NCBI GenBank assembly: GCA_016707895.1
Contig: JADJGV010000012.1
Location: forward strand, 60,001-124,000
Origin: Myxococcales bacterium
Lineage (GTDB): Bacteria; Myxococcota_A; Polyangia; Haliangiales; Haliangiaceae
Direction of reading: 5' to 3'
DNA length: 64,000 bases
Shown here one piece after another: positions 21,754-30,007 of the stretch. The first letter of the stretch is position 1; each line of letters opens with the position of its first letter. The translations under genes and the position numbers were made by a program. The notes under the pieces were generated by a model. It did no database searches and was not told the origin of the DNA. It worked only from the letters and a program-made list of their open reading frames with translations.

Positions 21754-22533
21754 TCAGATGTCGATCTTGTCGCCGGGACCGTGGCTGCTGCCACCGGTGC
21801 CGCCACCGCCGCCGCCGCCCGAGCGCTTGGTCATCTTGATGTTGAGCACGCTGTCGCCGGTGATCGTCATCTTCTTCTCGTAGCTGCGGTAGCCGCTGGC
21901 CTTGGCCACCACCTTGATCGACTTCTTCCCGCCGGTCAGCTCGATCGCGATGCTGCCGCCGGTGACCGGCTTGTCGTCGACGGTGACCGTGGCGTCGGCC
22001 GGGATCACCGCGATCGTCAGGGTCGCCGGGACGATGGCCGGCGCCGCGCTGCCGCTGCCCGAGCCCGCCGCCGTGCCGCTGCCCGACCCTGCCGCGACGT
22101 CGGTGGCCGTGCCGCTGCCCGACCCCGCCGCCGCGGTGCCGCTGCCCGACCCAGCCGCCGCGGTGCCGCTGCCCGACCCCGCCGCCGCGGTGCCGCTGCC
22201 CGACCCCGCCGCCACGTCGGTGGCCGTGCCGCTGCCCGAGCCCGCCGCCACGTCGGTGGCAGTGCCGCTGCCCGACCCCGCCGCGACGTCGGTCGCCGTG
22301 CCGCTGCCCGATCCCGCCGCCACGTCGGTGGCGGTGCCGCTGCCCGATCCCGCCGCCACGTCGGTGGCGGTGCCGCTGCCGGCCGCGACGCCGGGCTCGC
22401 TCGAGCCCGAGCCGCTGGCCTCGGTCGCGGCCTCGGGCTTCTTGCCGGTGCCGACGCCGAAGTACAGGCCAGAGAACGTGCCGGCGGCGACGGCCACCGA
22501 CACCAGGATGGGGACGATCTTCGGCGTGCTCAT
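21754..22533 (-). CDS. Membrane protein with GSG repeat linker and PEGA-like domain
   Basis: A 259-residue protein. It has one N-terminal membrane helix (about 5-25), then about 120 residues of Ala-Gly-Ser repeats whose 12-residue unit is AGSGSGTATDVA, with shorter 8-residue variants, and then a PEGA-type beta domain (about 165-235, LTIAVIPADATVTVDDKPV). It ends in a Gly-rich tail. The low-complexity linker probably spans periplasm or cell wall. PEGA domains occur in surface proteins of many myxobacteria. The gene follows the TPR-PEGA gene by 21 bp and is likely cotranscribed. The start is ATG at 22533. Confidence 0.75.
   Translation of the reverse strand: MSTPKIVPILVSVAVAAGTFSGLYFGVGTGKKPEAATEASGSGSSEPGVAAGSGTATDVAAGSGSGTATDVAAGSGSGTATDVAAGSGSGTATDVAAGSGSGTATDVAAGSGSGTAAAGSGSGTAAAGSGSGTAAAGSGSGTATDVAAGSGSGTAAGSGSGSAAPAIVPATLTIAVIPADATVTVDDKPVTGGSIAIELTGGKKSIKVVAKASGYRSYEKKMTITGDSVLNIKMTKRSGGGGGGGTGGSSHGPGDKIDI
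22050..22390. repeat. 36-bp and 24-bp tandem repeats inside the PEGA gene
   Basis: About ten tandem units encode the AGSGSGTATDVA linker; the DNA unit alternates between 36 and 24 bp, both multiples of three, so copy number can change without a frameshift. Confidence 0.85.
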
Positions 22534-22554
22534 GGGGACCTCGTTCGGCGACTG

Positions 22555-23703
22555 CTACAGCTCACCCGCGACCACCAGCCCACCCGCTCCGGCTTGGACC
22601 CACGGCGTCACCCGAACCTTGGGTGCCACCGCGTACTCATCGAAGGCGTTGGCGCGCTCGGTGGCGCGCTCGCGGTGCAGCCGGGCCTTGGGCCGGTACA
22701 CCTTGACGTAGTAGAACGTCACGACGCTGGCGGCGACGATGGTGCCGGCGATCAGGCCGTCGGTCAGCAGCGCCATGCGCCGCCCCGACACCCGCGCGTC
22801 TTCCCGGGCCTGGGCGGTGCCGCTCTCGTCGGTGAACTCGCCGTGGCGGCCGATGGCCAGGATGCCCGCGGCGGTCGCCCCGCCGAGCAGGCCGACGGTG
22901 ATCGCGCCGCCGACGTACAGCGGCACCTTGCTCGGGGCCGGCGGCACGATGACCACCGGCTTGGGCGGCGGCGGGCGCGGCGGCTCGACGATGACCTCGA
23001 TCGGCTTGAGCTCGAAGGTGCGCTCTGACTCGCTCCCGGCCTCGACCGACAAGGACTGCTCGAGCGGCTGGTAGCCGTCGGCGTCGAACGCCAGCGTGTA
23101 CTCGCCGGCGTCGAGGAACAGCGGATCGGGCAACGGCGACACGCCGAGCTCGGTGCCCGACAACGTCACGTGCGCGCCATCGGGCGCGACCACCAGCGAC
23201 ACCACACCGAGGTTCAGCTTGACGGCCTCGAGGCGCTTCTCGGCCTCGGCCTTGAGGCTCGGATCCGGCGCGGCCACCTGGGTCAGGAAGCGGCGGTAGT
23301 TGCGCGCGGCGTCGGCCCAGTGGCCGAGCTTGTCGTGGGCGACCGCGACCGGGAACAGGATCTGCGGGTTGGGCACCAGCTCGAACGCCTTCTGGTAGGC
23401 GGCCAGCGCGCGCTCGTACTGGGCCTGGGCCTCGGCGGCCTTCTTGCGCTTGAGCAGCTTGTCGCCGGCCTTGAGGAAGCCGTCGCCACCGTCGAGCAGC
23501 TTGCGCGCGGCGGCCTTGGCCTCGGCCTCGCTCATCGCCGGCGGCGCGTCCGGCGCGGGCTCGTCGGGCGCGGGCATGGCGTCGGGCGCGACGTCGGGCG
23601 CGGCGTCGGGCGGCGGGTCGTCCGGCGCCGGCTGCTCGGCGCGGGCCTCGGCCGCGACGACGCACACGCAGGCCAAGGCGATCCCCAGGCGTGTCGATCC
23701 CAT
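22555..23703 (-). CDS. Exported TPR and PEGA domain protein
   Basis: A 382-residue protein with a signal peptide (1-22), an acidic Asp/Pro/Ala linker (23-60), TPR-like helices (about 65-165, ending YRRFLTQV), a PEGA domain (about 170-240), a proline stretch with two hydrophobic segments (about 265-285 and 315-340) and a basic tail. The layout is common in Myxococcota for proteins of unknown function, often found near kinases. The ATG at 23703-23701 begins the signal peptide; the frame stays open upstream without protein character. It precedes the repeat-linker PEGA gene by 21 bp. Confidence 0.75.
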   Translation of the reverse strand: MGSTRLGIALACVCVVAAEARAEQPAPDDPPPDAAPDVAPDAMPAPDEPAPDAPPAMSEAEAKAAARKLLDGGDGFLKAGDKLLKRKKAAEAQAQYERALAAYQKAFELVPNPQILFPVAVAHDKLGHWADAARNYRRFLTQVAAPDPSLKAEAEKRLEAVKLNLGVVSLVVAPDGAHVTLSGTELGVSPLPDPLFLDAGEYTLAFDADGYQPLEQSLSVEAGSESERTFELKPIEVIVEPPRPPPPKPVVIVPPAPSKVPLYVGGAITVGLLGGATAAGILAIGRHGEFTDESGTAQAREDARVSGRRMALLTDGLIAGTIVAASVVTFYYVKVYRPKARLHRERATERANAFDEYAVAPKVRVTPWVQAGAGGLVVAGEL

Positions 23704-23777
23704 GCTCGGAAGTCTACACCGCGTCGGCGACGAGATCATCCGGCCGTCCGTCGCGATCGATCGCCGCGCGGCGGTGG

Positions 23778-24563
23778 TCAGCGGCCCGCGAGCCCGCCGT
23801 GGACCTGGGTCACGAACTCGAGGGTCGTCAGCGGGTGGCCGACCAGATGGGTGATCACCCCGAGCATCGCGTCGCGGGCGCCGAGCCGCACGTCGGGCGC
23901 CACCGAGATCTGCGGCGCCGCCGCCAGCGGCACCGCCGCCACCGCGCGCAGGTACGCGCGGACGTCCTCGTCGAGCGGCCGCACCCCGAGCCCGGTCGAC
24001 CGCGCCGCGCACGCGCCGCACACCACCCCGCCCCGCGCGGGATCGAACACCGCGCCGACGCCCAGCTGGTGCGCGCCGCACGCCGCGCAGGCGTCGAGCA
24101 CCACCGCCGAGCCCAGCTCGGCGCACAGCGCGAGCTCGAACCCGCGCAACAGCGCCGGCGACGGCCCGGCGGCCAGCGCGCGCCACAGCTCGACGACGTG
24201 ATCGAGCAGGCCGGGATCCGGCGCCTCGGGGGGCGCCAGCTCGCGCACCAGCTCGAGCGCGTAGCTGGCGTGGCCCAGCCCGATCGGATCGAGCGCGAGG
24301 CCGCGGTGATCGTCGACCAGCTCGGCGCCGTCGAGGCTCCACAGCTCGCTGCCACGTCGGCGGCGGCCCAGCGTCACCGCCAGCACCGCCAGCATCTCCA
24401 GCCCCGCCGGGAAGCGCTTGCGCGATCGCCGCGCGCCGCGCGCGACGGCGCTGACCCGGCCGTGATCGCGGGTGAACAACGCGACGATCAGATCCGACTC
24501 ACCCACCGGGGTCCGCCGCAGGATCACGGCGTCGGTCGGCGCGAGCGCGCCGGCCTCGGTCAC
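23778..24563 (-). CDS. recO: DNA repair protein RecO
   Basis: RecO helps RecR load RecA onto SSB-coated single strands in the RecF pathway. The 261-residue protein has an N-terminal OB fold (DAVILRRTPVGESDLIVALF and HGRVSAVARGARRSRKRF) and a helical C-terminal part with a zinc motif of paired CxxC (CAAC and CGAC) around residues 155-180. Start is GTG at 24563-24561; it overlaps the RodZ-like gene stop as GTGA. It is the last gene of a three-gene overlap chain. Confidence 0.92.
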   Translation of the reverse strand: MTEAGALAPTDAVILRRTPVGESDLIVALFTRDHGRVSAVARGARRSRKRFPAGLEMLAVLAVTLGRRRRGSELWSLDGAELVDDHRGLALDPIGLGHASYALELVRELAPPEAPDPGLLDHVVELWRALAAGPSPALLRGFELALCAELGSAVVLDACAACGAHQLGVGAVFDPARGGVVCGACAARSTGLGVRPLDEDVRAYLRAVAAVPLAAAPQISVAPDVRLGARDAMLGVITHLVGHPLTTLEFVTQVHGGLAGR

Positions 24564-25753
24564 CCGAGCTCGGCGGCGGGCGTCGCGGCGCGGGTGATGC
24601 CCTCGCCGGTCGAGCTCGGGCGGCGCATCAGGTACGACAGCGTCAGCGTCGCGACGATCAGCAGGATGATCACGGCGAGCGTGAGGCCGCCCTGGCGGCT
24701 GCCGCGCTCCTGATCCAGCAACGCCGGCGGCAAGAAGCTGCGCCAGCCGCCATCCTTGGCCCGGGCGCGCTCCTCGCGGGTGCGCTCGGCGTCCTCGGGG
24801 TGATCGTCGTCGATGACCAGGCTGGGCGCGGCGAACGGCCGACTGGACCGCGGCGGCGTCACGCGCACCGGCGCCGTGATAGGTGCGGTGACCGTGACGA
24901 CCGGCGCCAAGGTGGCCTCGACGATCGGCGTGATCTCGACGACCGGCGGCACGCCGGCGGGCGGCGCGGCCTCGATCGGGGCGGCCCCGGCCGCGGTCCG
25001 ATCGGCCGCGTCGAGCGCCTCGGCCTCGGCGCGCGCCTCCTCGGGCACAACCACGGCGGCCATCTCGACGCTCTTGCGCACGAAGCGGCCCTTGGCGTCG
25101 CGCTCGCGCGTGCCGGGGATGGTCGCCGCGCGCTGGCGGGTCTTGCGGGCGGGCGCCTCGACCAGCGGCGCGACCTCGATCGCCACCGGCGCCGCCACGA
25201 CCGACTCGACGGCGGCGGTGGGCTCGGCCACCGCGAGGATACGGGGGGCGTTGGTCACCGGCGCGGCCGACATCGGGCGCGCGGCCACCGTCGACGGCGC
25301 CAGCGTCGCCATCGTGTCCAGCAGCGCCTGGGCCTGGGCCGAGGCCACCGGCGCGGCGGTGAAGCCGCAGCCGCCGTAGCGTGCGAGCGACTCCTCGACC
25401 GAAAGCCCGACGCACCGGGCGTAGCTGCGGAGGAAGCCGCGGACGAACACGTCGGCCGGGAGCTCGTCCCAGCGCCCCTCCTCGAGGCTGTCGAGGGTCC
25501 GCATCGGGATGCGCGTGACGCGGGCCACGTGCTCGCGCGTCATCTCCCGCGCCTGCCGCCCCGCCACCAACCACACCGACAACGCCGCGCGCGCCGTCAC
25601 GACCTCGTCCGAGATCGCGCCATCGCTGGGGGTCCGCCGACCCGCCACCCGGGCCGCGCGCTCGACGGCCGACGACAGCACGCCAGTGGAACGCCGCTGG
25701 GTCGATTCGCGCTGGGTCGATTCGCCGTTCGCGGGCGTCTTGCTCTGGGTCAC
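24560..25753 (-). CDS. RodZ-like helix-turn-helix membrane protein
   Basis: A 397-residue protein. A helix-turn-helix of the RodZ type sits at about residues 65-130 (TREHVARVTRIPMRTLDSLE and FVRGFLRSYARCVGLSVEE). A long Ala/Val/Pro linker (about 150-330) follows, then one membrane helix near the C-terminus (about 362-382, LTLAVIILLIVATLTLSYL) and a short tail. RodZ normally has a larger periplasmic domain, so this is a variant and a role in cell shape is only possible. GTG at 25753-25751 overlaps the stop of the TPR lipoprotein gene (GTGA). Confidence 0.7.
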   Translation of the reverse strand: MTQSKTPANGESTQRESTQRRSTGVLSSAVERAARVAGRRTPSDGAISDEVVTARAALSVWLVAGRQAREMTREHVARVTRIPMRTLDSLEEGRWDELPADVFVRGFLRSYARCVGLSVEESLARYGGCGFTAAPVASAQAQALLDTMATLAPSTVAARPMSAAPVTNAPRILAVAEPTAAVESVVAAPVAIEVAPLVEAPARKTRQRAATIPGTRERDAKGRFVRKSVEMAAVVVPEEARAEAEALDAADRTAAGAAPIEAAPPAGVPPVVEITPIVEATLAPVVTVTAPITAPVRVTPPRSSRPFAAPSLVIDDDHPEDAERTREERARAKDGGWRSFLPPALLDQERGSRQGGLTLAVIILLIVATLTLSYLMRRPSSTGEGITRAATPAAELG

Positions 25754-26613
25754 CGGGCGCCTCCGGCGGAGAAAGAAGCGGTGCGGCACTGGGCGGCGAC
25801 ACAGCTCGCTGGCGCCTGGGACAGGCACTGCGCCTGCGCCGCGCGGGCGTCGTCGAGGAGGCCTTGTTCCAGTCGCGCCTTCATGAGGTAGAGAGCAGCT
25901 TCCTGCACGTGGCAGTCGGTTTGATCGCTAACTTCCTGAAACTGCTCGGCGGCTTTTTCCCATTCTTCGCGGGCAAAGTAAACCCGTCCGAGCCGATAAG
26001 TTGCGACGCACATCCCGGGCTGGAACTGGACCGCTTGCCGCAGCTCCTTGAAGGCCGAAACCATGTCGTCCTTGGCGAAGTAGGCCCAGCCCAGGTGAGC
26101 CCGCGTCAGCCCCGGACTGACCAGCCGCGCCGGCGCCGCCAGCGCGTGCTCGAAGTCGTCCTTGGCGCGGTCCGCGTCGCCCAGCAAGAGCGCGGCGGTA
26201 CCGGCGTTGGAGAACGCCTCCCCGTAATCCGGGGCCAGCGCGGCCGCCTTGCGGAAGTCGGCCTCGGCCAGCCCGAGCTCCTTCTCGACCTCGCCGCGCA
26301 GGGCCTCGGCGTCCAGGCCGGTGAGGCAGCCCTCGATCTCGAGCAGCCGCTGATTGGACAGCGCCCGCAGGTGGTGGACCAGCCCGCGGACGTTGTAGGC
26401 CTCCTCGTTGGTGTTGAGGTAGGCGATGGCTTTGTTGGCCTCGGCCTCGGCAGCCTCGAGCTGGTTCTTCAGCAGGAAGTCGCGCGCCAGCTCCAGACGC
26501 GTCTGGCTCTTGGCGGGATCGCCCTCGGGGCGAGGGCACCCGCCCAGCGCCAGCGCCGCGATCGCGGCGCCGAGCAACCCGACGCCGTGCGCAATTCCAT
26601 GCAGTTTTGACAT
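25750..26613 (-). CDS. TPR lipoprotein, PilF/Tgl-like
   Basis: A 287-residue protein with a lipoprotein signal (lipobox LGGC at about residues 23-26) and several TPRs across 35-250 (AYNVRGLVHHL, YGEAFSNAGTAALLLGDADR, AHLGWAYFAKDD, TYRLGRVYFAREEWEKAAEQF). This matches pilotins of type IV pili such as PilF and Tgl, which help the PilQ secretin assemble, though other TPR lipoproteins look alike. No pilus genes are nearby. The ATG at 26613-26611 fits the signal peptide. It is first in an overlapping operon with the RodZ-like gene and recO. Confidence 0.72.
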   Translation of the reverse strand: MSKLHGIAHGVGLLGAAIAALALGGCPRPEGDPAKSQTRLELARDFLLKNQLEAAEAEANKAIAYLNTNEEAYNVRGLVHHLRALSNQRLLEIEGCLTGLDAEALRGEVEKELGLAEADFRKAAALAPDYGEAFSNAGTAALLLGDADRAKDDFEHALAAPARLVSPGLTRAHLGWAYFAKDDMVSAFKELRQAVQFQPGMCVATYRLGRVYFAREEWEKAAEQFQEVSDQTDCHVQEAALYLMKARLEQGLLDDARAAQAQCLSQAPASCVAAQCRTASFSAGGAR

Positions 26614-26710
26614 GTTAGAACGAGGTGCCGGGAGCTTGCCCAGCGACGGCCGCCCTGTCAACCGCCCCGCCGATCCCGGTCTTCCGCGCACCGTGATACA
26701 GAACCTCACG

Positions 26711-27565
26711 ATGACCGCCGCGCCCGGCCCGATCGATCCGACCCGCACGCTCGAGCTCACCTCGTCGGGCGGCACCCGCCTCCACGCCGAGGTGTACCTG
26801 CCGGACGCGCCGCGCAGCGTGGCGCTGATTGTCCACGGCTACGCCGAGCACTGCGGCCGCTACCGTGAGGTCGCCCACGTGCTGCACGCCACCGGTTGCG
26901 CGGTGCTGGCGTTCGACCTCCGCGGCCACGGCCGCTCGACCGGCAAGCGCGGCCACGTCGGTAGCTTCCGCGAGTACCGCGACGACCTCGAGGCCGCGCG
27001 CACGGCCGCGGTCGCGCTGGCCCCCGATCGGCCCCTGCTGGTGGTCGGCCACTCCAACGGCTCGCTGATCGCGCTGGCGGCGCTGACCGACGCCGTGCCG
27101 CTGGCCTGCAAGGCCGCGGTGCTGTCGTCGCCCTTCCTGGCGCTGCGGCTGGCGGTGCCGGCCCCGAAGATCTGGTTGGCCAAGGCGGCCAGCACGATCT
27201 ACCCGGCGTTCTCGCAGAAGAACGACCTGCGCCCCGAGGACCTGACCAGCGATCCCGCCAAGCAGGCCGAGCGGGTCGCCGACACGCTGTGCCACGACGT
27301 GGCGTCGGCCCGGTGGTTCACCGAGGCCCGCGCAGCCCAGGCCCGGGTGCTGGCCCACGCCGACCGCGTCAAGGTGCCGACGCTGTGGCTGATCGGCGGC
27401 GACGACCCCATCGCCGATCCCGCGGTGTCGGAGCGGTTCGCGCGCACCGTCGCCGGCGCCGACGTGCGGCGCCTCGACGGCTACAAGCACGAGGTGTGGA
27501 ACGAGCGCGAGCGCGCGGTGCCGCTGGCGGCGCTCGGCGAGTTTGCCCGTTCGATCACTCCCTGA
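26711..27565 (+). CDS. Alpha/beta hydrolase, monoacylglycerol lipase-like
   Basis: A 284-residue serine hydrolase. The nucleophile elbow is GHSNG (Ser about 119), the oxyanion segment HGYAEHCGRY is at about residues 44-53, the acid is probably the Asp in GGDDPIAD, and the His is in YKHEVWNE. RGHGRSTGKRGHV is typical of lysophospholipase or monoacylglycerol lipase proteins. Probable substrates are monoacylglycerols or lysophospholipids; cytoplasmic, with no signal peptide. The start is ATG at 26711; a weak extended -10 (TGATACAG) directly upstream would make it nearly leaderless. It is divergent from the TPR lipoprotein gene. Confidence 0.85.
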   Translation: MTAAPGPIDPTRTLELTSSGGTRLHAEVYLPDAPRSVALIVHGYAEHCGRYREVAHVLHATGCAVLAFDLRGHGRSTGKRGHVGSFREYRDDLEAARTAAVALAPDRPLLVVGHSNGSLIALAALTDAVPLACKAAVLSSPFLALRLAVPAPKIWLAKAASTIYPAFSQKNDLRPEDLTSDPAKQAERVADTLCHDVASARWFTEARAAQARVLAHADRVKVPTLWLIGGDDPIADPAVSERFARTVAGADVRRLDGYKHEVWNERERAVPLAALGEFARSITP

Positions 27566-27583
27566 TTGGCGGATTCCCCAGGC

Positions 27584-27592
27584 TGCTATACT
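27584..27592 (+). promoter_or_regulatory. Extended -10 promoter before the amidotransferase-like gene
   Basis: TGCTATACT is a good extended -10. It predicts a transcript beginning near 27599, about 15 bases before the ATG at 27614, and would leave no room for a start at the GTG 27599. Confidence 0.5.
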
Positions 27593-27613
27593 CGGGCGGT
27601 GCTGGCCGCCTGC

Positions 27614-28390
27614 ATGTGCAACCACCCCGAGCGACTCGGCGCCGCGCTGGCCCCGCTCGGCCTCTCGGTGCCCGGGCCGATCACGCGGTGGGCGATGGCG
27701 TGGGTCCACGGCGGCGAGGTGCTGGTGGCGCGGACGCCGCGCCCCGCCGAGGCCGGCCTGGACCTCGGCCCCGCGCTGGCCGACCCGCGCTCCGACTGCG
27801 TCCTCCTGACCGCGCTGTCGGCCGACGACGGCGGCGATCCCGACGATCAGCCGCCGAGCCGGTTCCGCCGGTGGATGCTGTCCGAGGATCCGACGCTGAC
27901 CGTCGACGCCGACCGCTGGCCGGCGCTCGCGGCGCATATCCCGGACTTTCTCCGCCGCAACCTGCGCGGCCGCACCACGGCGGAGCTCACGCTGCACACC
28001 CTGGTCGCCCTGCTCCACGATCAGGGCCGCACCGACGAGCTGACCATCCGGGTCGGCGAGCTAGCCCGGGTCGTGGTCGAGGCCACCGCGCTGGTGCGCG
28101 GGGCGCTCGAGCGGGCTGGGTTGCCTTCGCCCGGCGGCGCCGTCGCGGTGTCCAACAGCCGCGCGCTGATCGTGGCCTCACGCGACCTGCCGCTGGCGAT
28201 CCACGCGCTCCACGTCGACAACGACCGCGGCCAGCGCGACCCGTCGTTCCGCGGCGTGCTGGTGACCTCAGGGATCGCCGCGCCAGCCGCGCCCGATCCC
28301 GATCGCCCCGTGCCCGAGCTGGTGCCGGCCGGCTCGCTGGTGACGGTGAGCCGCGACCTGCAGCTCACGATCGCGGCCCTGCCCCGTTGA
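27614..28390 (+). CDS. Class II glutamine amidotransferase-like protein
   Basis: A 258-residue protein with the class II (Ntn) glutaminase layout. The ATG at 27614 places Cys at position 2, the nucleophile that such enzymes expose after removal of Met. Other family-like points are RWAMAWVHGGEVLVARTP, TTAELTLHTLVALLHD (like the TDSE motif), VSNSRALIVASRD and a closing VPAGSLVTVSRD. The usual His-Asn-Gly motif after the sheet reads RWMLSED, so the oxyanion residues are changed and activity is uncertain. The promoter placement also supports this start over the GTG at 27599. It lies 48 bp after the hydrolase gene. Substrate is unknown. Confidence 0.6.
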   Translation: MCNHPERLGAALAPLGLSVPGPITRWAMAWVHGGEVLVARTPRPAEAGLDLGPALADPRSDCVLLTALSADDGGDPDDQPPSRFRRWMLSEDPTLTVDADRWPALAAHIPDFLRRNLRGRTTAELTLHTLVALLHDQGRTDELTIRVGELARVVVEATALVRGALERAGLPSPGGAVAVSNSRALIVASRDLPLAIHALHVDNDRGQRDPSFRGVLVTSGIAAPAAPDPDRPVPELVPAGSLVTVSRDLQLTIAALPR

Positions 28391-28413
28391 ACGGCAGGAT
28401 CGGCGGCGCGCCC

Positions 28414-28457
28414 TCCCACGTGGGACGCGGCCGGGCGGCTGCGCCCACGTGGGACAT
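28414..28457. repeat. Two CCCACGTGGG palindromes between convergent genes
   Basis: TCCCACGTGGGA at 28414-28425 and CCCACGTGGG at 28444-28453, the second followed by ACATG. They are related to the core of the tandem array at 42562. They lie in the 94-bp gap between the amidotransferase-like gene and the convergent vWA gene. Confidence 0.8.
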
Positions 28458-28484
28458 GGTCGCGAGAGGCGCATCCCCGCTCGA

Positions 28485-29915
28485 TCAGCGGGCCAGGTCG
28501 TACGCCTCGGCGCGGCGGGCCTTGACGCCGCTCTTGGCGGCGGCGGCGCTCGGCGGCGGCGCGGCGAACCCAGCCGCGGCGGCGCCCGCGTACTTGCGCA
28601 CCTTGGCGTCGAGCTCGGCGTCGCCCAGCTCGCGAGCCGCGGTGGCGGCCTCGGTGGTGCGCACCCGCAGGATCTGCTGGGCCCGCTCGATCCGCCCATC
28701 GGCGTACTCGCCGGCGGCCTCGTCGATCGCCTCGGCGGTGCGGGCCTCCTCGACCATGCGCACGATGGCCGGATCGCGGCCGGCGGCGACCGCGGCCAGG
28801 TCGGTGGTGACGATCGCGCGGGCATCAGCGACCGCCTCGACCTGGCGTCCGCCGACCAGGCGGTAGCGCCAGCGCACGGCGGCCACGTCGAGCGCGCCGC
28901 TGCGGTAGCCGGCGGTGGTCGGGGCCAGCTCGGTGCGGAGCCGGACGACCACCTTGGTCTGCTGCTTGGCGCGCAGATCGGCGACCGGCACCCGCACCGC
29001 GCTCGGGCCCAGGCGCTCGAACGAGTAGCCGAGCACGTCGACGATGGTCACGCCGGGCGCGGCGTCGATGCGCAGGTCGCCGGCGGCGATGACCGTCTGG
29101 CCCAGCGTGTCGAGCTCCTTGACGAACATGCCGGCGAGCTGCGTGCCCTGCTCGACGAAGTAGTAGTTGCCGCGACCGGCCGACGCGATGCCGGCCATGA
29201 CGTGCTCGTTGTAGTCGAGGCCCATGCCGATCGCGGTGATCGACACGCCGGTCTCGGCGCGGGTGCCGGCGAAGCGGATCAGCTCGGCCGGGTTGGAGAT
29301 GCCGTCGGTGGGCTTGCCGTCCGACAAGAGCACGATCCGGCGCACGTCCCTGTGCGCGCGGGCGAGCTCGTCCGAGCCGGCCCACAGCGCGGCCGAGATG
29401 CCGGTGTTGCCGCCCGGCTGCAGCTGGGCGATCGCGGCGCGCAGCGCGGCCTTGCCGGCGCCGTCGGCGGCAAGCAGCGGCACGTCGACGGTGGCCCGGC
29501 TGTCGTAGCTGATCAGCGTGGCCTCGTCGTCCGGGCCGAGCCGATCGACCAGCGCCTGCGCGGCGGCCTTGGCCTGGCCCAGCTTGCCGTCGTCGGCCAT
29601 CGAGCCCGAGCGATCGATCACGATGGCGATGCTGGCCGGCGCGCGCACCGACGTCGTCGCGTCGGGCGCGGTGATCGACGCCGCCAGGTAGGTCTCGTTG
29701 GGCCCGGCCGCCAGGTGCGTCGACGGCAGCGCCAGCACCAGGCCGGCGGCGGTGCGCGGGGGCGGTTCGGGCTGCGCGGGCGGCGGCGGCGCGGCGGCCG
29801 ATCGACCACGGGGCGCCAGCAGCGCCGCCACCATCGCCGCGCCGGTGGCGCTCGCCAGGACCAGGCCGGTACGGATGCGAGCGCGACGGGCCGACGCGAC
29901 GGGGATCGTGGTCAT
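28485..29915 (-). CDS. Von Willebrand factor A domain protein
   Basis: A 476-residue protein with an N-terminal membrane helix (about 15-35), a Pro/Ala linker and a vWA domain (about 95-275) with the metal site DRSGSMADDGK near residue 103 and LLSDGKPTDG further on. A beta-rich C-terminal region follows, then helices and a basic end. The family includes Ca-activated-channel-like and BatA-like proteins; this one is probably periplasmic and anchored. The metal-binding D-x-S-x-S is intact. The start is ATG at 29915-29913, which gives a basic N-terminus before the helix; an earlier start is possible. Divergent from the TetR gene. Confidence 0.78.
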   Translation of the reverse strand: MTTIPVASARRARIRTGLVLASATGAAMVAALLAPRGRSAAAPPPPAQPEPPPRTAAGLVLALPSTHLAAGPNETYLAASITAPDATTSVRAPASIAIVIDRSGSMADDGKLGQAKAAAQALVDRLGPDDEATLISYDSRATVDVPLLAADGAGKAALRAAIAQLQPGGNTGISAALWAGSDELARAHRDVRRIVLLSDGKPTDGISNPAELIRFAGTRAETGVSITAIGMGLDYNEHVMAGIASAGRGNYYFVEQGTQLAGMFVKELDTLGQTVIAAGDLRIDAAPGVTIVDVLGYSFERLGPSAVRVPVADLRAKQQTKVVVRLRTELAPTTAGYRSGALDVAAVRWRYRLVGGRQVEAVADARAIVTTDLAAVAAGRDPAIVRMVEEARTAEAIDEAAGEYADGRIERAQQILRVRTTEAATAARELGDAELDAKVRKYAGAAAAGFAAPPPSAAAAKSGVKARRAEAYDLAR

Positions 29916-29971
29916 GAGGCGATGGAACGCACGCCTGTCAGCGGGCGATCTACCCGGCTCGAACTCTCCGC

Positions 29972-29999
29972 TTGACACATCGCGTTACCGGGATAATGC
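29972..29999 (+). promoter_or_regulatory. Possible promoter of the TetR-family gene
   Basis: A perfect TTGACA (29972-29977) is followed by GATAAT (29992-29997; 14-bp spacer) or TAATGC (29994-29999; 16-bp spacer). Neither -10 choice is ideal. The start codon would follow within ten bases. Confidence 0.35.
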
Positions 30000-30007
30000 T
30001 ACGCGTC

